Positions 6,525 through 15,513 of a DNA stretch of 64,000 nucleotides are shown piece after piece. The notes below the pieces were generated by a model. The model had not been told where the DNA came from and did no database searches. It saw nothing but the letters and a program-made list of their open reading frames with translations. This DNA is from Hyphomicrobium_A sp964493785 (GTDB taxonomy: Bacteria; Pseudomonadota; Alphaproteobacteria; Rhizobiales; Hyphomicrobiaceae). Numbering within the stretch: position 1 is the first letter of the stretch; each line of letters begins with the position of its first letter. The stretch spans positions 176,138 through 240,137 of the forward strand of contig CAZBPM010000003.1 in NCBI GenBank assembly GCA_964493785.1. Direction: 5' to 3'. The translations under genes and the position numbers were made by a program.

Positions 6525-9458
6525 TCAATCCGCCTTGCCGTGGCAGTGCTTGTACTTCTTGCCGGATCCGCAAGGGCACAGCTCATTGCGCGACACACGC
6601 CCCCAGGTGGCTGGATCGGACGCGCTTCGATCGGTCGTGCTCTTGCGGGTCTGAATCGGCGGGCGACGATCGGGCGCCGCCGGAACCGGGCCACGCGCTT
6701 CGGCGGCGATGGCGGCGTCGGCCAAGGCCAGCTCGTCGAGGCCTGAGAACGGATCGGCGTGGTGAGCATGCATCTCCGGCAGCTCAACGGGCTGCAGGCC
6801 GCCGGGCTGGGCCTCAGGCGAAGCAAGCTCGATATGCATAAGCTGGCCGGTGGTGGCCTCGCGCAGATTGCCGAGCATCGCCTCGAAGAGGACGAAGGCC
6901 TCGCTCTTGTATTCGTTCAGCGGATCGCGCTGACCGTAGGCGCGGAAGCCGATGACCTGGCGCAAGTGCTCCAGGGTGAGGAGATGCTCGCGCCAGAGGT
7001 GGTCCAGTGTCTGCAGCAGCACCATCTTCTCGATCTGACGGAAGTTGGTCGAGCCGATCTCCTGCTCCTTGCGGGCGGCTTTCTCGTCGACCTCCTTGAG
7101 GATGCGTTCGGCAATTTCCTTGTCGGCAATGCCTTCCTCGGCAGCCCAGTCCTGGATCGGCAAATCGATGCCGAAGACGCCATTGATGGCTTCGCGGAGC
7201 TGGGTGGTGTTCCACTGCTCGGCGTATGCCGTCTCGGGGATGTTCTGGCGTACCAACTCTTCGACGAGCTGTTGGCGCATCTCCTTCACCGTCTCGGAGA
7301 CGTCCTCCTCGGCCATGATGTCGAGGCGCTGCTCGAAGATGACCTTGCGCTGGTCATTCATCACGTCGTCGTACTTCAGGATCTGCTTGCGGATGTCGAA
7401 GTTGCGCGCCTCGACCTTCTTTTGTGCCATCTCGAGGGACTTGTTCATCCAGGGATGGGTGATAGCCTCGCCTTCCTGCAGGCCGAGCGTCTTCAGGACG
7501 CTGTCCATGCGGCCCGAACCGAAGATGCGCATCAGATCGTCTTCGAGCGATAGGTAGAACTTCGAGCGCCCGGGATCGCCCTGACGGCCGGAGCGGCCGC
7601 GGAGCTGGTTGTCGATGCGGCGGCTTTCGTGGCGCTCGGTCGCCAGCACGTAGAGGCCGCCTGCTTCCAGCGCTTGCTTCTTATGCGCGGCGACCTCGTC
7701 CTGCAGTTTGCGGCGCTGCTTATCGACCTCGGCGTCGGTCGGCTCGCGACCGGCTTCGGCCTCGGCAAGCCGCCACTCCTTGAGGCGTGCCTCGGCGTTG
7801 CCGCCCAGCTGAATGTCGGTGCCGCGGCCGGCCATGTTGGTGGCGATCGTCACCGAACCGGGAACGCCTGCCTGCGCAACGATGGCGGCTTCTTGCTCGT
7901 GATAGCGCGCGTTGAGCACTTGGTGGGGGATAGCCACTCCGTTGCCTTTGGCGGAGCCCTGCTCAACGAGGTAGGAGCCGATGTCGTTTAGATAATCCTT
8001 GAGCTCCTGCTCCTTGGGCGATTTCAACTTCTCGGCCAGAGAAAGCGCATTGCGGCCCAGCTCAAGGATGTACTTTTTATCCTTCAGAAGCTCGGAAAGC
8101 TGTTCGGACTTTTCGATCGAGACCGTACCGACCAGGATCGGCTGACTGCGACGGTGGCAATCCGCGATCGTCTGCACGATGGCGGCGTACTTCTCTTTCG
8201 CCGTGCGATAGATCTCGTCGTCCTCGTCAAAGCGCGAGACAGGCAGGTTGGTCGGGATCTCGAGGACATCGAGGCCGTAGATGTCGAGGAACTCGCTCGC
8301 CTCGGTGGAGGCCGTGCCGGTCATGCCTGCGAGCTTGCCGTAGAGGCGGAAGTAATTCTGGAAGGTGATTGAAGCGAGGGTCTGGTTCTCAGGCTGGATC
8401 TCGACGTTTTCCTTAGCCTCGAGCGCCTGGTGAAGGCCTTCCGAATAACGGCGGCCCGGCATCATGCGGCCGGTGAACTCGTCGATGATGACGACCTGGC
8501 CGCCCTTGACGATATAGTCCTTGTCGCGCTGGAACAGCTTGTGCGCCTTGAGCGCGGAGTTGATGTGGTGGACGAACGAGACATTCTCGATGTCGTAGAG
8601 GGAGCCCTTCATTAGGCCCTTCTCGACAAGCTGTGCCTCGACGCGCTCGTTACCCAGATCGGTCAGCGAAACCTGCCGCTGTTTCTCGTCGAGTTCAAAG
8701 TCTTCGGCTGTAAGCGTCGGGATGACTTCATCGACGGCCTGATAGAGGTCGGCGCGATCTTCAAGGGGACCGGAGATGATGAGCGGGGTACGTGCTTCGT
8801 CGATGAGAATGGAGTCGACCTCGTCGACGATCGCGAAGTTGTGGCCGCGCTGGACCATCTCCGTCTTGTCCATCTTCATGTTGTCGCGAAGATAGTCGAA
8901 GCCGAGCTCGTTGTTGGTGGCGTAGGTGATGTCGCAGGCGTAGGCCGCCTTGCGCTCCTCGTCGTCCAGGCCGTGGACGATATTGCCGACGGTGAGGCCG
9001 AGGAACTTGTAGACCTGCCCCATCCATTCAGCGTCGCGCTGTGCGAGGTAGTCGTTGACGGTGACGCAGTGGACGCCCTTGCTGGCGATCGCGTTGAGGT
9101 AGCTGGGGAGCGTGGCGACGAGCGTCTTGCCTTCGCCCGTCTTCATCTCGGCTATCTTGCCCTCGTGCAGAACCATGCCGCCGATGAGCTGGACGTCGAA
9201 GTGGCGCTGGCCGAGGGTGCGCTTTGCGGCCTCGCGTACGGTGGCGAATGCGGGGACGAGCAGGTCATCGAGCGTGGCACCTTCGGCGAGCTGGCGGCGG
9301 AATTCATCCGTCCGGCCTCTCAGCTCCGCGTCGCTCAGCCGGGCGATGTCCTCTTCCAACGCGTTGATCGCGTCGACGCGAGACTGGTAGCCCTTCACGC
9401 GGCGATCATTGGATGAGCCAAAGATCTTTGCCGCAAATCCGCCGATCGTCGAAAGCAT
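6525..9458 (-). CDS. secA: Preprotein translocase ATPase SecA
   Basis: A 977-residue motor ATPase that drives Sec-dependent proteins through SecYEG. It begins MLSTIGGFAAKIFGSSNDR. Visible signatures include the Walker A motif MKTGEGKTL, VNDYLAQRDAEWM, the DEAD-like VDEVDSILIDEARTP, the helicase segment GTVSIEKSEQLSELL, TNMAGRGTDIQLGG, and the C-terminal zinc-binding SEC-C motif CPCGSGKKYKHCHG. The frame is open for 65 more codons upstream, but that sequence has no SecA character, so the ATG at 9458 is taken. It is transcribed away from the PpiC-like gene, which also serves exported proteins. Confidence 0.97.
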   Translation of the reverse strand: MLSTIGGFAAKIFGSSNDRRVKGYQSRVDAINALEEDIARLSDAELRGRTDEFRRQLAEGATLDDLLVPAFATVREAAKRTLGQRHFDVQLIGGMVLHEGKIAEMKTGEGKTLVATLPSYLNAIASKGVHCVTVNDYLAQRDAEWMGQVYKFLGLTVGNIVHGLDDEERKAAYACDITYATNNELGFDYLRDNMKMDKTEMVQRGHNFAIVDEVDSILIDEARTPLIISGPLEDRADLYQAVDEVIPTLTAEDFELDEKQRQVSLTDLGNERVEAQLVEKGLMKGSLYDIENVSFVHHINSALKAHKLFQRDKDYIVKGGQVVIIDEFTGRMMPGRRYSEGLHQALEAKENVEIQPENQTLASITFQNYFRLYGKLAGMTGTASTEASEFLDIYGLDVLEIPTNLPVSRFDEDDEIYRTAKEKYAAIVQTIADCHRRSQPILVGTVSIEKSEQLSELLKDKKYILELGRNALSLAEKLKSPKEQELKDYLNDIGSYLVEQGSAKGNGVAIPHQVLNARYHEQEAAIVAQAGVPGSVTIATNMAGRGTDIQLGGNAEARLKEWRLAEAEAGREPTDAEVDKQRRKLQDEVAAHKKQALEAGGLYVLATERHESRRIDNQLRGRSGRQGDPGRSKFYLSLEDDLMRIFGSGRMDSVLKTLGLQEGEAITHPWMNKSLEMAQKKVEARNFDIRKQILKYDDVMNDQRKVIFEQRLDIMAEEDVSETVKEMRQQLVEELVRQNIPETAYAEQWNTTQLREAINGVFGIDLPIQDWAAEEGIADKEIAERILKEVDEKAARKEQEIGSTNFRQIEKMVLLQTLDHLWREHLLTLEHLRQVIGFRAYGQRDPLNEYKSEAFVLFEAMLGNLREATTGQLMHIELASPEAQPGGLQPVELPEMHAHHADPFSGLDELALADAAIAAEARGPVPAAPDRRPPIQTRKSTTDRSASDPATWGRVSRNELCPCGSGKKYKHCHGKAD

Positions 9459-9880
9459 TCGAAGTGTTCCCCAAATTACCGGGCTTCTGCCGGGAGGTAT
9501 TGGCACGATGCGCGAGAAATTCCTGCCCGCGCCAGGACGCCAAGTTACTACCGGGACGGCTCGATCTGGCTGCGCGGACGGCGCCCGGTGTGCGCCGCAA
9601 CAGCCGATTGCGCAAGAAGTTAGGCTGCGGGGGAGAGATAAGGACCGCACCATAGGCTTGTCAACGCGCCGGGAACGCTTCTGCGCCCCCCAGAATCATC
9701 GGAAATTCTTCGACCAACTCTCCAATTCTTAACTTGGCAGCGCCTATCCAGCCCACTATCCATGGGCCCGCAATCGGCCGGGACCGCCCGTTCCACGCGC
9801 ACGAGAGCGCAACAATCCTGCGGTATTGGCCTGGGTATTGGCCTCCGTCCGTCCGGCCGTCCAACAATCAAGAGATCAGC
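9459..9880. promoter_or_regulatory. Divergent intergenic region between secA and the PpiC-like gene
   Basis: A 422-base region with no convincing gene, which must contain the promoters of both flanking genes. Near its right end lie two copies of an 11-base word, listed separately. I could not pick out an unambiguous -35/-10 pair. Confidence 0.5.
9822..9844. repeat. Direct repeat GGTATTGGCCT x2 upstream of the PpiC-like gene
   Basis: Two exact copies of GGTATTGGCCT (9822-9832 and 9834-9844) are separated by one base. They lie 36 bases before the ATG at 9881. The 12-base period is close to one helical turn, so it could be a regulator site, but it may also be a chance slippage product. Confidence 0.45.
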
Positions 9881-10861
9881 ATGTATCCAGTCATTCCGAA
9901 TAAGCGTGTCCTTGCAGGGCTCGCGATAGCAGCCGCAGCCGTCCTAGCCGTGCCCGGCACCAGTGTCCTGGCGCAGGACATCGCGAACGACAAGGTCGTC
10001 GCCACGGTCGACGGAAAGCCGATTACGGAAGGCGACCTGAAGCTTGCCGACACCGAGGTCGGCTCCGAGCTCGGTCAGCTGCCGCCAGAGGTCAAGCGTC
10101 GCGCGCTCGCCGAATACCTCATCGACAACAAGCTGTTCGCCAATGCCGGTGAAACCGCAAAGCTCGGCGAGACGCCCGAGTTCAAGGCCTACATGGAGTA
10201 CCTGCGCGGGCGCGCGCTGCGGGAGCAATACTTCGAGAAGATCCTCAAGGCCGACATCAAGGAAGACGAGGCGCAGAAGATCTACAACGCCCGCATCGCC
10301 CAGATGAAGCCGGAGACGGAGTTCGCCGCACGGCACATCCTCGTCAGCAGCGAAGAGAAGGCAAAGGAGCTTCGCGCCAAGATCGCGAGCGGCGGCGACT
10401 TCTCCAAGCTCGCCGAAGAAAATTCCATCGACCCGGCATCCAAGAAAGATGGCGGGTTCCTCGGCTACTTCGGCATGGGACAGATGGTTCCTGAGTTCGA
10501 GGGCGTCGTCGTAAAGATGCAGAAGGGCGATATCTCGGAGCCGGTGAAGACTGCCTATGGGTGGCACATCATCAAGCTCGAGGATCGCCGCGCCAAGGCG
10601 CCGCCGGCGTTCGATCAGGTCAAGGACACGATCATGAACTCCCTCGCCGTGCGCAAGGCCCAGGAGACCTCGGCCGAAATGCGCGGCAAGGCGAAAATCG
10701 AGTACGTCGACGAGGGCATCAAGAAGCAGGTCGAGGAACAGAAGCAGAAGCAGGCTGAGGCACTCGAAGCAGCGAAGAAAGCTGCCGCCGAGGGCACCAA
10801 GCCCGGCGCGGCTCCCGCTCCTGGTGCAGCTCCGGCGCCCGCAGACCCTGCCAAGAAGTGA
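9881..10861 (+). CDS. Periplasmic peptidyl-prolyl cis-trans isomerase, PpiC/parvulin type
   Basis: A 326-residue exported folding factor. A signal peptide ends near SVLA (residue 31). An N-terminal chaperone-like segment (DKVVATVDGKPITEGDLKLA) is followed by the parvulin rotamase domain at about residues 145-235, seen in ARHILVSSEEKAKEL, GGDFSKLAEENS, GGFLGYFGMGQMVPEFE and KTAYGWHIIKLEDRR. The C-terminus is a charged coiled-coil-like segment ending in an Ala/Pro/Lys-rich tail. The ATG at 9881 is chosen over an upstream in-frame start at 9734 because it places the signal peptide at the N-terminus and has AAGAGA upstream. It faces away from secA and precedes argJ. Confidence 0.9.
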   Translation: MYPVIPNKRVLAGLAIAAAAVLAVPGTSVLAQDIANDKVVATVDGKPITEGDLKLADTEVGSELGQLPPEVKRRALAEYLIDNKLFANAGETAKLGETPEFKAYMEYLRGRALREQYFEKILKADIKEDEAQKIYNARIAQMKPETEFAARHILVSSEEKAKELRAKIASGGDFSKLAEENSIDPASKKDGGFLGYFGMGQMVPEFEGVVVKMQKGDISEPVKTAYGWHIIKLEDRRAKAPPAFDQVKDTIMNSLAVRKAQETSAEMRGKAKIEYVDEGIKKQVEEQKQKQAEALEAAKKAAAEGTKPGAAPAPGAAPAPADPAKK

Positions 10862-10890
10862 GCGGCAGGCAGACTTCAGACTTACATGAT

Positions 10891-10924
10891 ATCGGGCCGC
10901 TTGCTCAAAGCGGCCCGATCTGTT
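10891..10924 (+). terminator. Intrinsic terminator between the PpiC-like gene and argJ
   Basis: A 12-bp perfect stem, ATCGGGCCGCTT / AAGCGGCCCGAT (10891-10902 and 10908-10919), with a 5-base loop and followed by CTGTTT. It separates transcription of the isomerase gene from argJ. Confidence 0.88.
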
Positions 10925-10961
10925 TCCTCTCGCGGCATATTGGAACCGTCCGGAGCCGACG

Positions 10962-12209
10962 ATGGGTAAGCCTGCACCGATTTCTCCCTTCGCACCTGCC
11001 TCGCTGCCTGCCGTCCCGGACGTGCCTGGTGTGCGCTTTGCAACCGCTGAGGCGGGCATACGCTACAAGGGCCGCACCGACCTGCTGCTGGGCGTATTCT
11101 CCCCGGGGACGCACGCCGCCGGCGTGCTGACACGCTCAAAGACTCGCTCGGCGCCGGTCGACTGGTGCGCGCTCGGCCTGCGTGAAGGCAAGGCGCGGGC
11201 GCTGGTGGTCAACTCGGGCAATGCCAACGCCTTTACTGGCAAAAAGGGGCTCGAAGCCGTGGTGATCACGGCCGACGCTGGCGCTGCCGCCGTCGGCTGC
11301 ACGCCGGCCGAGATCTTCATCGCTTCCACGGGCGTGATCGGCGAGCCGCTCGACGCCGGCAAATTTGCGCATCTGCTCGTTGATCTGGCGGGGACGGCGA
11401 AGGCCGATGCCTGGCACGGCGCTGCGCGCGCCATCATGACCACTGATACGTTCCCCAAGCTGGCTACTCGCACGGCGAAGATTGATGGCCACGAGGTCGT
11501 CATCAATGGCTTCTGCAAGGGTGCCGGCATGATCCAGCCGGACATGGCGACGATGCTGTGCTTCGTCTTCACCGATGCACCGATCGATGCGGCAGCACTG
11601 CAGCCGCTGGTCGCGGACAGCGCGGATCGGACGTTCAACTGCGTCACCATCGACGGTGATACCTCGACCAGCGACACGCTGCTGGTGTTCGCGACGGGCG
11701 AAGCGGAGAAGCGTGGCTGCGCCCGCATCTCCGACGCAACCGATCCGCGCATCGCGGACTTCGCCGCGGCGCTGCATAGCCTGCTCGAAGAACTGGCCAT
11801 CCTCGTTGCCAAGGATGGCGAGGGTATCACCAAGTTCGTGACCATCGAGGTCAACGGCGCAGAGGACGACCGCGCGGCACGTCGCATCGGGCTCTCAATC
11901 GGCAACTCGCCGCTGGTGAAAACCGCGATAGCAGGCGAAGACGCCAACTGGGGCCGCGTCGTAATGGCCGTGGGCAAATCGGGAGAAGCAGCGGACCGCG
12001 ATAAGCTGTCGATCCGCTTTGGAGACATTCTCGTTGCGCACGAGGGCGAGCGTGCACCGAGCTATAGCGAGGATGAAGTCGCAGCCTACATGAAACGGCC
12101 CGACATCACCCTCCGCGTCGATCTCGGAATCGGCGACGGCCGCGCGACGGTTTGGACGTGCGACCTGACGCACGGATACATCGACATCAACGCCGACTAT
12201 CGCAGCTAG
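10962..12209 (+). CDS. argJ: Bifunctional glutamate N-acetyltransferase / amino-acid acetyltransferase ArgJ
   Basis: A 415-residue arginine-biosynthesis enzyme. It transfers the acetyl group of N-acetylornithine to glutamate and, in bifunctional forms, also uses acetyl-CoA. The precursor self-cleaves between Ala and Thr in the conserved block GAGMIQPDMATML (Ala196-Thr197), making an Ntn-type nucleophilic threonine. Other family marks are VNSGNANAFTG, STGVIGEPL, MTTDTFPK and the C-terminal DLTHGYIDINADYRS. ArgG, which acts later in the same pathway, is encoded elsewhere in this window. The next gene starts 15 bases after the stop and is probably cotranscribed. Confidence 0.97.
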   Translation: MGKPAPISPFAPASLPAVPDVPGVRFATAEAGIRYKGRTDLLLGVFSPGTHAAGVLTRSKTRSAPVDWCALGLREGKARALVVNSGNANAFTGKKGLEAVVITADAGAAAVGCTPAEIFIASTGVIGEPLDAGKFAHLLVDLAGTAKADAWHGAARAIMTTDTFPKLATRTAKIDGHEVVINGFCKGAGMIQPDMATMLCFVFTDAPIDAAALQPLVADSADRTFNCVTIDGDTSTSDTLLVFATGEAEKRGCARISDATDPRIADFAAALHSLLEELAILVAKDGEGITKFVTIEVNGAEDDRAARRIGLSIGNSPLVKTAIAGEDANWGRVVMAVGKSGEAADRDKLSIRFGDILVAHEGERAPSYSEDEVAAYMKRPDITLRVDLGIGDGRATVWTCDLTHGYIDINADYRS

Positions 12210-12224
12210 TCGAGAGGCGAGTGC

Positions 12225-12878
12225 GTGGAACAGAACTTCTGGATCGAACGGTGGAGCAAGCAGGAGATCGGCTTTCATCAGGCCGACTTCGATCCGGCGC
12301 TCGACAGGTATTGGCCGCAGCTCGACGTACCCGCGGGCTCTGCGGTATTCGTCCCACTGTGCGGCAAGAGCCTCGACATGGTGTGGTTGGCGCAAAAAGG
12401 ATATCGCGTCATTGGCGCCGAGCTCAGCGAGCGCGCCGTTGACGATTTCTTCTCTGAGCGCGGCCTTACGCCCGAGACGCGCAGCGAAACCGGTTTCACC
12501 GTCAAATCGTCGGGGCCTTACGAGATCTGGTGCGGCGATTTCTTCGCACTGCCGCCGTCGACGACAAGTGATGTGGGCGGTGTCTACGACCGCGCGGCGC
12601 TGGTCGCGCTGCCTGCTGAAATGCAGCAGCGATACGCGGCGAAGATGAAAACGTTGCTGCCGAAGGCGCCGATCTTGCTCGTGTCGCTTGCGTACAATCA
12701 GAGCGAGATGGCAGGCCCCCCGTTCTCAACGCCGCGCAACACTGTGGAGGCTCTTTTCGCCGACCACTACGAGTGCGTGGAACTCGTCGCCAAGGACGCT
12801 CTGCCGCGTCATCCTCATTTCAAAGAGCGCGGCATGTCCGCGTTGCTGGGCTCGGTCTACCTGCTGCGCCCACGTTGA
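12225..12878 (+). CDS. tpm: Thiopurine S-methyltransferase family protein
   Basis: A 217-residue SAM-dependent methyltransferase starting with GTG and preceded by a GAGAGGCGAG stretch. Family marks are the N-terminal WIERWSKQEIGFHQ, VFVPLCGKSLDMVWLAQKGY (the SAM-binding region), VIGAELSERAVDDFF, IWCGDFFAL and VYDRAALVALP. Bacterial members methylate thiopurines and, in some species, selenium or tellurium compounds; the physiological substrate here is unknown. Length is normal for the family. It sits directly behind argJ with no functional link that I can see. Confidence 0.92.
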   Translation: MEQNFWIERWSKQEIGFHQADFDPALDRYWPQLDVPAGSAVFVPLCGKSLDMVWLAQKGYRVIGAELSERAVDDFFSERGLTPETRSETGFTVKSSGPYEIWCGDFFALPPSTTSDVGGVYDRAALVALPAEMQQRYAAKMKTLLPKAPILLVSLAYNQSEMAGPPFSTPRNTVEALFADHYECVELVAKDALPRHPHFKERGMSALLGSVYLLRPR

Positions 12879-12937
12879 TCTCAAAGAGGCACCGCCCGCG
12901 CGGGCCGCAATTCAGCGACACCGGCGGGCGGAGAGTG

Positions 12938-13132
12938 TTAGCGGTGGTGGCGATGGCGGTGGGTCTCGCGGCAGACCTTCACCCACTTCGTGCGCTTCTT
13001 GCCGAACTTCCAGACCGTCTTCTTGACCATCTGGCAGCGGTAGCCGTCACGTGGGCCGGCCTCTGCTGAGGTCGGGGCAGCTGCCATCGCAAGGGGGGCG
13101 GCGAGCAAAGCCATCAAAGCAAGATACTTCAT
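12938..13132 (-). CDS. Small secreted basic protein with histidine-rich C-terminus
   Basis: A 64-residue precursor that I do not recognise. It begins MKYLALMALLAAPLAMA, a clear signal peptide probably cut after AEA. The mature part is about 40 residues, rich in Lys and Arg, with two cysteines (RCQMVKK and KVCRETH) and an RHRHHR end that could bind metal. An AGGAG lies eight bases before the ATG at 13132 and only two bases before the alternative ATG at 13138, so the former is the start. The good ribosome-binding site plus signal peptide make it a credible gene despite its size. Confidence 0.68.
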   Translation of the reverse strand: MKYLALMALLAAPLAMAAAPTSAEAGPRDGYRCQMVKKTVWKFGKKRTKWVKVCRETHRHRHHR

Positions 13133-13511
13133 GATCATCTCTCCTGATTGTCCTTAGCGCGTCAGGTGGCCTTGCTTCAGTCACTCTGCGCGAACACAGA
13201 CAACAACGCGGGCTAAGCAGGCGCTCCGTCGCCTGCCACAAAGATACCTTGAGCGTGAATGGGCGTTCAGCGGGGTCTGCACAACAGGAGCACGCCCCTT
13301 CGGCTTATCCATGTTCGGGCATTAAGCTCGACTGCAAATCGTTGCCGAGTGTGTCGACTGCGCAACGTCACAATGTAATAATTCGCATAACATCGTTGCT
13401 GCGCCGGGCGGGATTTCGTCGGGCGGAATCTTTCACAGTGCTGCGTTGGTGTGCTCCGTGGGATTGCTGGGATCAGTTGCCGGGCTTGTGACCGCCTTTG
13501 TTTCGGCGCCG
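13133..13511. other. Intergenic region, about 380 bases
   Basis: Apart from the ribosome-binding site of the leftward small gene at 13141-13145, I see no gene, RNA or strong repeat. The stretch 13446-13511 is open in the frame of the next gene and encodes a hydrophobic segment, so it may be part of that gene if a TTG or GTG start is used. Confidence 0.4.
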
Positions 13512-14321
13512 ATGTACGTAGTCTCTTCCCCTTGGGAGGAGTGGCGGCATCAAGCGGTGCCGCCCAAGAAACGCGTCGACTTCGATGCGAACATAAAAAC
13601 GCTTGTGGTGGTCGCCGGGGTGTCCGGCAGCGGCAAGAGCACCTTCATCCAGCAACTCCTGACTGCAAGTCTGTCGGATGATATCGCTTCACGTCTGCCG
13701 CAAGACATCAAGCGCTGGAGCTTCGTAGGCGAGAAGATCCCGAGAGCCCACCGCTTGCTCGGCTCACCGTCGGAGCGGCCCGACGGCCAGATCATCCATT
13801 ACGAGATTACTCAGGCTTACAAACCGCGGCCGGACGGAGAATGCCTGCCGCCGGCACCCGACGATTACTGGGCGTGCGAAGACATTGCGTTCATGCGGAA
13901 GATTTCCGCGGCTGAGCAGGTATATCTCGTCGTGGTCGAGGCTCCGGGGGAGCGGGTCGCCTCACAACTCAGCAACCGATCGCTCCTGTTGCACATACCG
14001 ACCGTGCTGCGCCCGTTGTTTGTGCGGTGCGGCGGGCGCTTGCAGGCGATGGAGGAGCGTCTACCGTCCTGGATTTCCGGTAAGGCTAGCCGGGTTCTCG
14101 GCCGTCGTTGGCGGCATCGTTCAATGCTCAGAGAGAGAAACATTCGCCTTATCGAGCTTTATCGGCGCCCAAACGCTCTCGAGGAGATCTATCGCGAATG
14201 GCCCCGCACTCTGCAGGAGGCGTGGGGCAAGCGCATGGTCGGCGAGGCTCTGCGCGTAACGCCTGCCGCGGACGATAGCGGGCGCGCCAGCTTCACCCTT
14301 TACGAGCCGACGCCCAACTAA
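13512..14321 (+). CDS. P-loop NTPase/kinase-like protein of unknown function
   Basis: A protein of about 269 residues with a textbook Walker A loop (VVVAGVSGSGKSTF) near its N-terminus. A possible Walker B strand is VYLVVVEAP. The remainder is rich in Arg and Trp and has no family signature that I recognise; the small-kinase or adenylylsulfate-kinase-like class is possible. The start is uncertain: the frame is open back to a TTG at 13446, which would add a hydrophobic leader, and no start has a good ribosome-binding site. It stands alone between two unrelated genes. Confidence 0.6.
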   Translation: MYVVSSPWEEWRHQAVPPKKRVDFDANIKTLVVVAGVSGSGKSTFIQQLLTASLSDDIASRLPQDIKRWSFVGEKIPRAHRLLGSPSERPDGQIIHYEITQAYKPRPDGECLPPAPDDYWACEDIAFMRKISAAEQVYLVVVEAPGERVASQLSNRSLLLHIPTVLRPLFVRCGGRLQAMEERLPSWISGKASRVLGRRWRHRSMLRERNIRLIELYRRPNALEEIYREWPRTLQEAWGKRMVGEALRVTPAADDSGRASFTLYEPTPN

Positions 14322-14422
14322 TTAGGTCAAGATCGTACCTTGCCATTATAGGCTGACATCGGCCGTCCGAGTGCGCATAATCTCACTCTGGGAATCAACA
14401 GCTTAATCAGAGAAAGCCCGCT

Positions 14423-15508
14423 TTGGCGAAGGGCATGGGATCCGCACTAGGACTGGTCGTGGCAGCTTGGGCTGCCGCGGCGCATCCGGCTGTAGCCGGC
14501 TCCGCCGTCGTGTTCGATCTCGACGAAGGTCACGTGCTCTATGCCGAGGACCTCGATGCCCCGTGGTATCCCGCGTCGCTAACAAAGATGATGACGGCGT
14601 ACATTACGCTGACCGCCATTCGCGAGAAGCGCGCGACGAAAGAGACCAAGATCTTCATCTCGCCGGCGGCATTCAAACAGCCGCCGACGCGGCTTGGCCT
14701 AAAAGTCGGCAAGGACATAACGCTGGATGAGGCGCTGCGCGCCCTCATGATGCGCTCGGCCAACGATGTGGCCGTCGCGATAGCGGAGACGCTCGGCGGC
14801 GACGAGGCTTCCTTCGTCAAGGAGATGAACCAGACGGCGGCGCGCCTGGGCATGGCGCACACACACTTCATCAATCCGCACGGGTTGCCGGCAGAGCAAC
14901 AGGTCACCACAGCGCGCGACATGGGGATCCTTTCGCGGGCACTGCTGCGCGACTTCCCCGAGGAAACGCCGCTCTACGCTTTGACGCAGACACAGATCGG
15001 CAAGATCATCGTCGGCACGCACAACGCGCTGCTAACGTCGTTCCCCGGCGGCGATGGAATCAAGACCGGATACACCTGTGCGTCCGGATACAATCTTGCT
15101 GCGAGCGCGACGCGCGATGGCCGCAAGCTGATCGCAATCGTGCTGGGCGAAGGCAGCGGCAACGCCCGGACGGCGCGCGCCGCAGCGCTTTTGGAAAACG
15201 GCTTCCGCACCTACGAGTGGAAGACGTCTTTCCCGATTGCCCGGCTTGAGAACTATCCGAGCACCGTCGTCGGGGCGGGCTTTGAGCCGGATGCCGGCAT
15301 GATCGACCGGTTCCGCGCCTGTGCCGCACCGCCTCCGCCACCACCGCAGGAAACCGCCGCGGCGGCAGGCACGGCAAAGCCCGGGGCTCAGCCTGCGGCG
15401 CAGGCGGCTGCGAAATCGACCGCGAAGAAGGTTTCAACGAAACCCGCGGCCACGGCTTCCAAGAAAACCCACGCCAAGAAGAAAAAGAAGCGCCAGCCGC
15501 TCGACTGA
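14423..15508 (+). CDS. D-alanyl-D-alanine carboxypeptidase (PBP5/6-like, peptidase S11)
   Basis: A 361-residue periplasmic enzyme that trims the terminal D-Ala from peptidoglycan stem peptides. All three penicillin-binding motifs are present: SxxK in PASLTKMM (Ser52, Lys55), SxN in RSANDVA (Ser112, Asn114) and KTG in GIKTGYTC (Lys214). A signal peptide covers roughly residues 1-26. The C-terminus replaces the usual membrane helix with a Pro/Ala/Lys-rich low-complexity tail ending KKKKKRQPLD. TTG 14423 is taken as the start because GAGAAAG lies six bases upstream; ATG 14435 is the alternative. Confidence 0.92.
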   Translation: MAKGMGSALGLVVAAWAAAAHPAVAGSAVVFDLDEGHVLYAEDLDAPWYPASLTKMMTAYITLTAIREKRATKETKIFISPAAFKQPPTRLGLKVGKDITLDEALRALMMRSANDVAVAIAETLGGDEASFVKEMNQTAARLGMAHTHFINPHGLPAEQQVTTARDMGILSRALLRDFPEETPLYALTQTQIGKIIVGTHNALLTSFPGGDGIKTGYTCASGYNLAASATRDGRKLIAIVLGEGSGNARTARAAALLENGFRTYEWKTSFPIARLENYPSTVVGAGFEPDAGMIDRFRACAAPPPPPPQETAAAAGTAKPGAQPAAQAAAKSTAKKVSTKPAATASKKTHAKKKKKRQPLD

Positions 15509-15513
15509 GCTGA

